Below, piece by piece: positions 8,935 to 16,039 of a stretch of DNA of 36,698 nucleotides. Location: NCBI GenBank assembly GCA_944390775.1, contig CALXQQ010000031.1, forward strand, positions 1 to 36,698, read 5' to 3'. A model generated the notes under the pieces. It saw only the letters and a list, made by a program, of their open reading frames with translations, had not been told where the DNA came from and ran no database searches. The stretch is from an uncultured Alphaproteobacteria bacterium (lineage in GTDB: Bacteria; Pseudomonadota; Alphaproteobacteria; UBA3830). Every line of letters starts with the position of its first letter. Positions within the stretch are counted from its first letter, which is position 1. The translations under genes were made by a program, and so were the position numbers.

Positions 8935-9626
8935 TGGCTGGAAAAAGATACAAGAACATGGCTGAAAAAGTTGGCACTGCGACTGTGTTCAGCTTGAAAG
9001 ATGCCGTTGCGTTTCTCAAAGACAACAGCACTTGCAAATTCGACGAAACTGTTGAAGTAGCAGTAAATTTGAATTTGGATCAGCGTGCTGCAGATCAAAA
9101 CATTCGTGGCATGGTTGCTATGCCAGCTGGCACTGGTAAGTCTGTGCGAGTCGCAGTATTTGCAAAAGGCGCCCTAGCTGATGCCGCAAAGGAAGCTGGA
9201 GCAGAGTTAGTAGGAGATACTGACTTAGCAGATAAAATCAGCGGAGGCGATATCGATTTTGATATATGCATTGCAAGTCCAGATATGATGGGCGTTGTAG
9301 GTCGTTTGGGTAAGATTTTGGGACCGAAAGGTCTGATGCCAAATCCCAAGCTCGGCACAGTTACAACGAACATAGCTGCCGCGGTTAAAAGTGCAAAAGC
9401 GGGACAAGTCGAGTTTCGCTTGGATAAAAATGGCATTGTTCACGCAGGTTTGTGCAAGCTCAGTTTTGCTGCGGACCAGATTGAGCAAAACATAAAAGCC
9501 TTCTTGGGAGCTATCGTCAAGGCGAAGCCCAATGGAGTAAAAGGCGCCTACTTGAAATCTGTCACGATTTCCAGTACAATGGGCGTAGGATTAAAGCTAG
9601 ATACCGCTGAGGTGTTAGCTTTCTAG
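8934..9626 (+). CDS. rplA: 50S ribosomal protein L1
   Basis: L1 builds the mobile L1 stalk at the E site and in many bacteria represses its own operon by binding mRNA. The 230 residues carry the family signature, including DIDFDICIASPDMMGVVGRLGKILGPKGLMPNPKLGTV at the two-domain hinge (residues ~117-150). Length matches the family. The ATG overlaps the rplK stop, giving translational coupling. A structured 125-base gap follows before rplJ. Confidence 0.97.
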   Translation: MAGKRYKNMAEKVGTATVFSLKDAVAFLKDNSTCKFDETVEVAVNLNLDQRAADQNIRGMVAMPAGTGKSVRVAVFAKGALADAAKEAGAELVGDTDLADKISGGDIDFDICIASPDMMGVVGRLGKILGPKGLMPNPKLGTVTTNIAAAVKSAKAGQVEFRLDKNGIVHAGLCKLSFAADQIEQNIKAFLGAIVKAKPNGVKGAYLKSVTISSTMGVGLKLDTAEVLAF

Positions 9627-9751
9627 TTGGAAAAGCCTATCGAAGACCATCGGTGTGGATAACATAATGTTGCCGTTGCAGATAGGAAAGTGTATCTCTT
9701 TTCTGCTCACTGATGTGATGCTTTTCCGTTTTTTTGATTGTGGAGAAGATT
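9627..9751 (+). promoter_or_regulatory. Probable L10 leader: structured autoregulatory mRNA region before rplJ
   Basis: Between rplA and rplJ, an outer stem pairs GGAAAAGC (9629-9636) with GCTTTTCC (9720-9727) and an inner stem pairs CTATC (9637-9641) with GATAG (9681-9685). The remaining bases can form further arms. Leaders before rplJ are known targets of the L10-L12 complex, which shuts translation of rplJ-rplL. The long closing stem and position fit that role. A T run follows the outer stem, so termination or attenuation is also possible. The protein-binding kink-turn is not demonstrated by eye. Confidence 0.55.
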
Positions 9752-10261
9752 GTGGAAAAGAGTAAAAAAGCTGAGTTAGTGAGCGATATCAAGCAGCGGT
9801 TACAATCAAGCGAAGCAGTGTTTGTTGTGACCCAAGATCGCATAACGGTTGCTGATGCTGAGGTTCTTCGTAAGCAACTGAGAGAGGTCAACTCTTCGTA
9901 TTTTGTATCAAAAAACACTTTAGCGAAGATCGCGCTTAAGGATACAGATTTTGAGAGCATCTTGCCATTTTTGTCAGGACAAACAGCAATGGTGTTTTCG
10001 AAAGATATAACTGGAGCTGCGAAGGTTATATTTGATTATGCATCCAAGAACGAGGATAAGCTAAAGATAACTTGTGGTGGTTATAGCAAGAGACTGCTGT
10101 CATCTGATGATGTAAAAACGCTTGCGACATTACCATCTATCAACGAACTACGTGCCAAAATTATCGCCGTCATTCAAACACCGGCGCAACGTTTGGCTAC
10201 GTTGTCACAGGCGCCAGCAAGTCAGCTTGCGCGTGTTTTGAAAGCCTATGCAGAAAAATAA
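9752..10261 (+). CDS. rplJ: 50S ribosomal protein L10
   Basis: L10 anchors L7/L12 dimers to the ribosomal stalk. The 169-residue protein shows the family pattern: EKSKKAELVSDIKQRL at the start, a central YFVSKNTLAKIAL segment, SGQTAMVFS and a C-terminal helix for L12 binding (ELRAKIIAVIQTPAQRL...). I chose the GTG at 9752 because GGAGA sits six bases before it. In-frame TTG and GTG codons at 9734 and 9740 have no ribosome site. The gene is followed after 15 bases by rplL. Confidence 0.95.
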   Translation: MEKSKKAELVSDIKQRLQSSEAVFVVTQDRITVADAEVLRKQLREVNSSYFVSKNTLAKIALKDTDFESILPFLSGQTAMVFSKDITGAAKVIFDYASKNEDKLKITCGGYSKRLLSSDDVKTLATLPSINELRAKIIAVIQTPAQRLATLSQAPASQLARVLKAYAEK

Positions 10262-10276
10262 TTTAGGGAGGTAAAA

Positions 10277-10654
10277 ATGGCTGATAAGTTAGATAAAATT
10301 GTTGAGGAATTATCTCAATTAACAGTGTTAGAAGCTGCAGAGTTGAGCAAGAAGTTGGAAGAAGTATGGGGTGTATCTGCTGCTGCTCCTGTAGCCGTAG
10401 CTGCTGCCGCTGCTGCTCCTGTCGCTGCTGCTGCTGAAGAGAAGACAGAATTTGACGTTGTATTGGTTGATGCTGGTGCAGCGAAAATTGGCGTCATCAA
10501 AGTGGTAAAAGAGATCACCGGCTTGGGTCTTGGCGAAGCAAAAGCTTTGGTCGAAGCAACACCAAAAGTGTTAAAAGAAGGTGCATCCAAAGAAGAAGCC
10601 AACAGCATGAAAGAGAAATTAGAAGCTGCTGGTGCAAAAGTAGAATTGAAATAA
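10277..10654 (+). CDS. rplL: 50S ribosomal protein L7/L12
   Basis: L7/L12 recruits translation GTPases. The 125 residues show the N-terminal dimerisation helices, a long Ala/Pro hinge (residues ~36-57) and the C-terminal factor-binding domain with [21 protein letters not shown] and [13 protein letters not shown] strong AGGGAGG site precedes the ATG. It is normally followed by rpoB, but here a hairpin and a methyltransferase gene follow. Confidence 0.97.
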   Translation: MADKLDKIVEELSQLTVLEAAELSKKLEEVWGVSAAAPVAVAAAAAAPVAAAAEEKTEFDVVLVDAGAAKIGVIKVVKEITGLGLGEAKALVEATPKVLKEGASKEEANSMKEKLEAAGAKVELK

Positions 10655-10661
10655 TTCACTC

Positions 10662-10690
10662 GCCCTTTTGCTGTCAAAAAGCGAAAGGGC
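10662..10690 (+). terminator. Hairpin after rplL, without a T tract
   Basis: GCCCTTT (10662-10668) pairs with AAAGGGC (10684-10690), and four further pairs (one wobble) extend it inward to a seven-base loop. No U run follows, so it may be a weak terminator or an mRNA-processing element that lowers expression of the downstream genes. Confidence 0.5.
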
Positions 10691-10713
10691 TACCATTTAC
10701 TCATATACTTTAA

Positions 10714-11436
10714 ATGCAGAAAAGTTGTTCAATTGATACCTTGTGTAATGGACAGCTGTTATTAGCTCAACGTACTAGTGGATATCGTGTCTCATTAGAT
10801 CCCTTTTTGCTCGCATATTTTACACCAAAGCGTACTTATAATTCTATTTTGGATGTCGGCAGCGGAGTTGGAACAATTGCTCTATTGCTTAAACTGTATC
10901 ATCCATTAGCGTCTATAACTGCTTTGGAGCAAAATGAGGAACTCAGTGAAATTTGTCGTCATAATTCTTATCTGAATCATCAGAAGATTGATATTGTGTG
11001 CGCAGATCTACAAGATAATCCTCTAAAAAACCAACAATTTGATTTGGTTGTTACCAATCCGCCGTTTTATGAAAAAAACAGCCATAGATTGTCATCTACA
11101 CGCACTACAACTGATTTTGAAACGTTGCCTCTTGCCCAATGGATCTCGCTCTGCATTGCGAGACTCAATCATCATGGCACTTTTTCCATCATACATTTGG
11201 CATCGCGCCTTGATGAAATCCTGAGTATCCTCAACCGCAAACTTGGCAATATAGAAGTAATTCCGATCTATTCTAAAAAAAATCAGCCTGCTAATCGCGT
11301 TATAGTAACAGCTAAAAAAGGAAGCGGCATCGCTCTGAAATTATCACCAGGCATCGTGGTACATGAGGATAGCGGCGAATATAGTTCAATCATTCAGAAA
11401 ATACTCACTGGTAATTTTGTACAAAACAAACAATAA
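10714..11436 (+). CDS. TrmN6-like tRNA1(Val) adenine-N6 methyltransferase
   Basis: This 240-residue protein has the SAM-binding motif ILDVGSGVGT (residues 45-54), an acidic residue in motif II (LEQNE), and the N6-adenine methylase motif NPPFYEK at 115-121. These together identify the small-domain methyltransferase family whose best-known member is TrmN6 (YfiC), which methylates A37 of tRNA1(Val). Other HemK/RsmC-like N6 methylases share the NPP(F/Y) motif, so the target is inferred. No clear ribosome site precedes the ATG. It lies 60 bases after rplL and 27 bases before trxB. Confidence 0.8.
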   Translation: MQKSCSIDTLCNGQLLLAQRTSGYRVSLDPFLLAYFTPKRTYNSILDVGSGVGTIALLLKLYHPLASITALEQNEELSEICRHNSYLNHQKIDIVCADLQDNPLKNQQFDLVVTNPPFYEKNSHRLSSTRTTTDFETLPLAQWISLCIARLNHHGTFSIIHLASRLDEILSILNRKLGNIEVIPIYSKKNQPANRVIVTAKKGSGIALKLSPGIVVHEDSGEYSSIIQKILTGNFVQNKQ

Positions 11437-11463
11437 TTAGTTAACTTGCTATAGGAGGAAATT

Positions 11464-12372
11464 GTGATAGATATTCTAGTGTTAGGAAGTGGTCCTGCAG
11501 GATACACAGCCGCGATATATGGATCTCGAGCAGGGCGAAATGTTCATCTCATTACTGGCCCTCAACGTGGAGGCCAATTAACCATTACATCCACTGTCGA
11601 GAATTATCCAGGATTTGCTGATCCTATTGGTGGTCTTGAATTAATGGAGCAAATGCATCAACAAGCAATAAATAATGGCGTAACAATAGTGGAAGATGTC
11701 GTTGAAAAAGTAAACTTCTCAAATAAGCCATTTCAATGCTTTGGATCAAAATTATATGAGGCTCGCACTATTGTAATAGCAACGGGAGCAAGCGCAAAAT
11801 GGCTAGGAATTCCTGGCGAAGAGGAATATCGTGGTCGCGGAGTATCAGCATGTGCAACATGCGATGGCTTTTTTTTCCGTAATCGCCATGTAGCTGTTAT
11901 CGGAGGCGGAAATACTGCCGTAGAAGAAGCTCTGTATTTGACGAATTTCGCCGCAAAAGTCACACTTATTCATAGGCGCGATACCTTAAGAGCAGAAAAT
12001 ATATTGCAGCGACGCCTGAAGGAAAATAGTAAGGTTTCTGTAATATGGAATACAAAAACTCTGGAAGTTTGTGGTGATGAACAAAAAGTAACACATCTTA
12101 AGCTTATTAATTCTGAAAATGTCCCTTCTGAGTTAGCTGTAGATGGAGTATTCGTCGCAATAGGACATCAACCAGCAACAAGTATTTTCAAAAATGAACT
12201 AGAACTCGATGAAAATGGTTACATAAAAGCTCAGGATACAAAAACATCTGTTCCAGGAATATTCGCAGCAGGTGACGCATGTGCACCTCGATACAAACAA
12301 GCCGTAGTCGCCGCAGCAGCCGGATGTGTCGCCGCACTGGAAGCTGATGAATTTTTAGCTGTCCATGAATAG
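11464..12372 (+). CDS. trxB: Thioredoxin reductase
   Basis: TrxB reduces thioredoxin with NADPH through FAD and a redox disulphide. The 302-residue protein has the FAD motif GSGPAGYTAAIY (8-19), the active site CATC (Cys130, Cys133), the NADPH motif GGGNTAVEEA near 147 and the C-terminal FAD motif GIFAAGDACAPRYKQ. It is slightly shorter than E. coli TrxB (321) but complete. The GTG start has AGGAGG at good distance. It is convergent with the TadE-like gene on the other strand, with 19 bases between. Confidence 0.95.
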   Translation: MIDILVLGSGPAGYTAAIYGSRAGRNVHLITGPQRGGQLTITSTVENYPGFADPIGGLELMEQMHQQAINNGVTIVEDVVEKVNFSNKPFQCFGSKLYEARTIVIATGASAKWLGIPGEEEYRGRGVSACATCDGFFFRNRHVAVIGGGNTAVEEALYLTNFAAKVTLIHRRDTLRAENILQRRLKENSKVSVIWNTKTLEVCGDEQKVTHLKLINSENVPSELAVDGVFVAIGHQPATSIFKNELELDENGYIKAQDTKTSVPGIFAAGDACAPRYKQAVVAAAAGCVAALEADEFLAVHE

Positions 12373-12391
12373 AAAGAATCTGCTCCGCACC

Positions 12392-13226
12392 TTAGTTGGG
12401 AAAATTGTCCGTAAATAACCCGGCTCGCGGAGCAAATACTGTCGTTCTGCCAAAATACCAAGATGATTGTTTACTAACGTCTGGATCGCCCATAAAAAAG
12501 CCAAATGCTTGTCGAGAAGTTAAATCGCGCCATGTACCTCCTCCAACAACAGAATAGCCTCCCCCTGCGGTAAACCAAATGCCTGCTTCCGCAATCAACC
12601 TAGATTCTCCTGGATTCATTTTTAGTCCAGAATATAGTTCAGATGGATCAACGTTGCTCTTATCCAACTGTACATTTGACGGTCCATTACCTTTGGACAC
12701 AGCAATAGGGTTAGTAGGCCTAATATCATTCGAACCACCTGCCTGAAATTTTGCCTTCCATATTATCGAAGCTTTTCCATTGCTGTCAGATGTTATATAT
12801 AACAACTGTCCATGAGGAAATCCAGGTCCAACAAATGGCCCGCCACTGCCGTTTTTACTAAAAGCACTAGTTCCTGGATAAGCAGATAAATATGCCGCAC
12901 GCACCACAAGCGCAATGTCTTTCTGCGTGATCTGTTTGTTGGATCGTCCTTGAGAGATAGTCTGTAGCATCTGTGCCATCTGCTGCGACACAAATTGCAT
13001 CTGATTGTAATACCTCTGCATTTTCGGAATATCATGCAAATAGTAGATCAGATACAAAAATATCGGAATGGAAAATGCAAGCTCTATGATAATCGCTCCG
13101 TACCGCGAATTTATTAGACTACGGAGACCGGTATTATGAAGAATCCAATCAACTAAACATCGGCAATATTTTAACGATTTATTGCCTTTGAGGAATTTGC
13201 CCCCCCCTGTTTGTCAAATTTCTCAT
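12392..13226 (-). pseudogene. TadE/pilin-like gene, copy 1, out of frame at an eight-G run (phase-off or frameshifted)
   Basis: From the ATG at 13226 the frame breaks within a dozen codons because the G run at 13200-13207 has eight G, where the neighbouring copy has ten. Adding two G would restore a full protein of about 278 residues equal in layout to copy 2: a short basic leader, the pilin-type junction RYG|AIIIELAFS, one transmembrane helix, and a globular C-terminal domain ending FAPRAGLFTDNFPN. The rest of the frame is intact with no other stop, which argues for reversible shut-off or very recent inactivation rather than old decay. Upstream promoter and ribosome site match copy 2. A homopolymer sequencing error is the main alternative. 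Confidence 0.8.
13200..13207 (-). repeat. G8 homopolymer (C8 on plus strand) in TadE-like copy 1
   Basis: Run of eight G on the coding strand, seven codons after the ATG. Length puts both available ATGs (13226 and 13230) out of frame with the rest of the gene. Confidence 0.9.
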
Positions 13227-13252
13227 ACATTCTCCATATGCTAGTTGATTAA

Positions 13253-13282
13253 AATCTAATATAAAAAACAATGGAGCTGCAA
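13253..13282 (-). promoter_or_regulatory. Candidate promoter of TadE-like copy 1
   Basis: On the minus strand TTGCAG (13277-13282) and TAGATT (13253-13258) are 18 bases apart. The same pair with a 17-base gap precedes copy 2. It starts right after the tRNA-Ser 3' end. Confidence 0.4.
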
Positions 13283-13293
13283 GATTAAAAATA

Positions 13294-13384
13294 TGGCGGA
13301 TAGGGCGAGATTCGAACTCGCGCAGAGCTTTAAACCCTGGCCGGTTTTCAAGACCGGTGCCTTAAACCACTCGGCCACCTATCC
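13294..13384 (-). tRNA. tRNA-Ser(UGA)
   Basis: A 91-base class II tRNA with acceptor stem GGATAGG/CCTATCC, discriminator G, encoded CCA, anticodon loop CTTGAAA (anticodon TGA), a long variable arm and T-arm GCGAG-TTCGAAT-CTCGC. It lies between the two TadE-like genes in the same direction. Confidence 0.97.
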
Positions 13385-13460
13385 GAATTAACAAGTGATA
13401 TAATCAAGCGTTAGTTTATAGGATTTACCTTATATGTGCAAGATTAGAAATAAACTCAAT

Positions 13461-14303
13461 CTAGCTCGGAAAATTGTCCGTAAATAACCCAGCTCGCGGA
13501 GCAAATACTGTAGTACGACCAAAATACCACCACGGCAAAACTCGTGCAATATTCGGATCAGCCATCAATAGCCCAAAACCTTGACGCGGCGTTACATCTC
13601 GCCATGTGCCTCCTCCAACTATTTGATAACCTCCATGCCCATATTCTGCCCATATACCTGATTCTACAATAACTCTCGTCTCTCCTGGATTCATCTTTAA
13701 TCCAGAATAAATAACAGATGGATCAACATTATTCTGACTATAATCAATATTGGATGGTCCTGAATTTTGAGATACTGCAATTGGATTTGCAGGTGTAATA
13801 GTATTATTACCACCACCTTGAAACTTTGCCATCCACTTTATCGATGCTTTACCATTATTCTCGCATTTTATGTAAAACAGCTGTCCATGAGGAAAACCAG
13901 GCCCTGCAAATGGACCTTTATCATCTCTTTTAGTAAAAGCACTAGTTCCTGGATAAGCAGATAAATATGCCGCACGCACCACAAGCGCAATGTCTTTCTG
14001 CGTGATCTGTTTGTTGGATCGTCCTTGAGAGATAGTTTGTAGCATCTGTGCCATCTGCTGCGATACAAATTGCATCTGATTGTAATACCTCTGCATTTTC
14101 GGAATATCATGCAAATAGTAGATCAGATACAAAAATATCGGAATGGAAAATGCAAGCTCTATGATAATCGCTCCGTACCGCGAATTTATCAGACTACGGA
14201 GACCGGTATTATGAAGAATCCAATCAACTAAACATCGGCAATATTTTAACGATTTATTGCCTTTGAGGAATTTGCCCCCCCCCCTGTTTGTCAAATTTCT
14301 CAT
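13461..14303 (-). CDS. TadE/pilin-like membrane-anchored protein, copy 2, in frame at a ten-G run (280 aa)
   Basis: The product has a basic 44-residue leader, then G44|AIIIELAFSIPIFLYLIYYL. A Gly at -1 and Glu at +5 before a hydrophobic helix is the prepilin-peptidase rule shared by type IV pilins and TadE/TadF pseudopilins. The C-terminal ~200 residues are a Gly/Asn/Pro-rich globular region with no recognised domain, ending RAGLFTDNFPS. The ATG at 14303 has GGAG five bases upstream. A second ATG at 14307 is too close to that site. The G10 run at codons 7-10 keeps the frame open. No tad secretion genes are in the window, so assembly partners must be elsewhere. Assignment to the TadE-like family is by motif only. 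Confidence 0.8.
   Translation of the reverse strand: MRNLTNRGGGKFLKGNKSLKYCRCLVDWILHNTGLRSLINSRYGAIIIELAFSIPIFLYLIYYLHDIPKMQRYYNQMQFVSQQMAQMLQTISQGRSNKQITQKDIALVVRAAYLSAYPGTSAFTKRDDKGPFAGPGFPHGQLFYIKCENNGKASIKWMAKFQGGGNNTITPANPIAVSQNSGPSNIDYSQNNVDPSVIYSGLKMNPGETRVIVESGIWAEYGHGGYQIVGGGTWRDVTPRQGFGLLMADPNIARVLPWWYFGRTTVFAPRAGLFTDNFPS
14275..14284 (-). repeat. G10 homopolymer (C10 on plus strand) in TadE-like copy 2
   Basis: Ten G on the coding strand encode part of Arg-Gly-Gly-Gly near the start of the protein. Runs of this kind near a start codon are hallmarks of contingency (phase-variable) genes. Confidence 0.92.
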
Positions 14304-14329
14304 ACATTCTCCATATGCTAGTTGATTAA

Positions 14330-14358
14330 AATCTAATATAAAAACAATGGAGCTGCAA
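14330..14358 (-). promoter_or_regulatory. Candidate promoter of TadE-like copy 2
   Basis: On the minus strand TTGCAG (14353-14358) and TAGATT (14330-14335) are 17 bases apart. The pair is conserved with copy 1. Confidence 0.4.
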
Positions 14359-14369
14359 GATTAAAAAGA

Positions 14370-14398
14370 TGCCAGAGAAAACGAGATTCGAACACGTA
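14370..14398 (-). pseudogene. Relic of a serine tRNA 3' end
   Basis: On the minus strand this holds GTG-TTCGAAT-CTCG followed by TTTTCTCTGGCA and then the same TTTTTAATCTTGCAG flank as at the functional tRNA-Ser(UGA). It aligns with the T-arm, acceptor strand and CCA end of that tRNA but the acceptor bases have changed and no 5' half is visible. It probably marks the edge of the duplicated unit. Confidence 0.5.
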
Positions 14399-14399
14399 T

Positions 14400-14426
14400 G
14401 GAAGATGCGCTAATAGCACACCTTCC
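14400..14426 (-). terminator. 11-bp hairpin downstream of the cysteine-rich gene
   Basis: GGAAGGTGTGC pairs with GCGCATCTTCC (two wobble pairs) around the loop TATTA, 12 bases after the stop at 14438 on the minus strand. There is no immediate T tract, but TTTTC follows about 20 bases later. It could end the 533-aa gene transcript, or be the variable arm remnant of the tRNA relic. Confidence 0.45.
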
Positions 14427-14437
14427 AAAGGGTTGTT

Positions 14438-16039
14438 TTAGTCATCCCAACTAAAGAACGGTGATAAAATTCCACCAGGTAAAAAACACTCTAGTATATC
14501 CAACATTGCTTTATTTTTTAAACATATGCGAAAAACATCTTCCAATCTACCCGGTTTTATTGCCTTACTCCATATATCAGCGTCCTTATCATTCAACATC
14601 ACAATTACACCATGTCTAGCAACCTTTTCCCTATCTATCATAAACAAGCTTTCATAGCATACTACATGTGTAGCACTAGAAGAACTACACGACAGAGGAA
14701 TAGCAAAAGTATTCTGGCCTCTGCCAAAATATTGACAATTCTCTCCATAATCATTCATAGTAACTACTTTTGATACTGGACATCGCATACAGCGATCTTT
14801 AGAAAAGGCACAATTTGGACAAAAATGCAAGACATCCGATTTGGGTCTAGGCACAACAACTAAATCCAAACTCTTTACCTCAAATATTGCCCCACTTTTT
14901 TTTGTAAACGCCTTTATCACCGAAGGATCGGTTACATTTGCAGCAAACATCCCAGTGATATCAAAAACACCCTTACTCCCCCCCAAAATAAGGGGAGTTA
15001 AAGGAATATCATCCTTAGCACACTGCACCTCCCCTTTTTTCAAAGAAAACCCTTTTTTTTGTTTCACGACTAAAGCACACCTAGGTTGCGACATAAGTCT
15101 AGGCCTCTCACCGATGCGATGCGGGCAGAACGCGGCCAACGGTGCTATAACCCCATCAAACAAACTTGAGCATGAAGACAGCCATTCACTCTCATACAAA
15201 GAGCTCATCAAAACACCAAAAGGCGTTTGATTTTCACAAGCACTTGCAAGAGACCCCTCACATTGATCCCATTCGCACAAGCTAGGTAAAATATTCATAC
15301 ATATTACAGCATCATTTTCAAGTGTCATTTTATACATAAACACTTGTGTCTCGTCCCGCCGCACAACAACCGAGTCACCAGCACTAGTTTTTAAATGGAG
15401 GTTGTCCGGAGAAGTCGTAATATACCTGTGGGCCGGCTGCGGATGTATTATAATACCACCGCTAGTTGTTTGCAATCGTGTAGGACGCCCACCTCTTATC
15501 ATCACTGCTTCAATAGCAGCCTTCATCACCAAATCACGACCTTTTTTAAACTGATGTGCAACCACAGAATGAGGACGAAAACATAACTGCCTACCATTGC
15601 AAGAAGAAGGAGATTGAATAGCAAAAAAAGCACTCTTCACATTATTGCAATCAATACCATATGTTACTAGAGTTCGTATCAAACAATCAAAAAACACTCC
15701 TTCATCAAATTTAATCCGGAACACACTTACTAAAGAAGGATCATAAGTATCTATAATAGGAGAGCCGACAGCTTGCATCCAGCTCAAAACTGGCTCACTT
15801 GAGCCATCTGCCACCGACTGAAGAGGCTTGCAAACGTCTAAACCTAAGCTATAAACACAATACCTACATCCCGGACACAAGACAGGAACCTGAACAGGAA
15901 CCTGATCCACGGCTTCATCTATTACACATTGTCTCGCCTCTATATGTCGCCCTAGATGGCAGCTTGCATCCACAAAGCCCAAACCTAAAGAACTGCACGT
16001 TACCAACGCAACCAATAATTTTCTTTTAAAAAACATCAT
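14438..16039 (-). CDS. Exported cysteine-rich protein of unknown function (533 aa)
   Basis: I do not recognise this family. It begins with MMFFKRKLLVALVTCSSLGL, a clear signal peptide ending near Ala-Ser-Cys, so it is exported. About 28 cysteines are spread along the chain, with two tight clusters: CPGCRYC near residue 55 and CPNCAFSKDRCMRC near 410. These could bind zinc or form disulphides. There is no transmembrane segment after the signal. I chose the ATG at 16039 (AGAGG upstream). The frame continues upstream to 16087 but without a ribosome site. The coding strand holds a G7 run (14978-14984) and an A8G3 run (near 15050-15060), both slip-prone. It lies upstream of TadE-like copy 2 in the same direction. 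Confidence 0.7.
   Translation of the reverse strand: MMFFKRKLLVALVTCSSLGLGFVDASCHLGRHIEARQCVIDEAVDQVPVQVPVLCPGCRYCVYSLGLDVCKPLQSVADGSSEPVLSWMQAVGSPIIDTYDPSLVSVFRIKFDEGVFFDCLIRTLVTYGIDCNNVKSAFFAIQSPSSCNGRQLCFRPHSVVAHQFKKGRDLVMKAAIEAVMIRGGRPTRLQTTSGGIIIHPQPAHRYITTSPDNLHLKTSAGDSVVVRRDETQVFMYKMTLENDAVICMNILPSLCEWDQCEGSLASACENQTPFGVLMSSLYESEWLSSCSSLFDGVIAPLAAFCPHRIGERPRLMSQPRCALVVKQKKGFSLKKGEVQCAKDDIPLTPLILGGSKGVFDITGMFAANVTDPSVIKAFTKKSGAIFEVKSLDLVVVPRPKSDVLHFCPNCAFSKDRCMRCPVSKVVTMNDYGENCQYFGRGQNTFAIPLSCSSSSATHVVCYESLFMIDREKVARHGVIVMLNDKDADIWSKAIKPGRLEDVFRICLKNKAMLDILECFLPGGILSPFFSWDD

Larger units (their letters stand above)
12857..13291 (-). repeat. ~430-bp near-identical block, copy 1
   Basis: From the promoter region through the transmembrane segment and into the first 130 codons this stretch matches 13932-14368 with only a handful of substitutions plus the G-run and an A-run length difference. 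Beyond it, the two genes diverge sharply until a short conserved 3' end. Confidence 0.88.
13932..14368 (-). repeat. ~430-bp near-identical block, copy 2
   Basis: Partner of 12857-13291. At its upstream edge the similarity continues into a T-arm-like TTCGAATCTCG stretch that corresponds to the 3' part of the tRNA-Ser next to copy 1. Confidence 0.88.

Noticed and set aside
11868-11877. T8 run in trxB as a phase-variation site
   Set aside because: It encodes conserved Phe residues next to the CATC active site; trxB is a housekeeping enzyme and the frame is intact.
12231-12461. Minus-strand frame across the trxB end
   Set aside because: It overlaps the conserved FAD motif of trxB and the convergent TadE-like end; shadow of real genes.
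14370-14437. A complete second serine tRNA next to TadE-like copy 2
   Set aside because: Only T-arm and 3' end resemble a tRNA; no D-arm, matching acceptor 5' strand or anticodon stem could be built.
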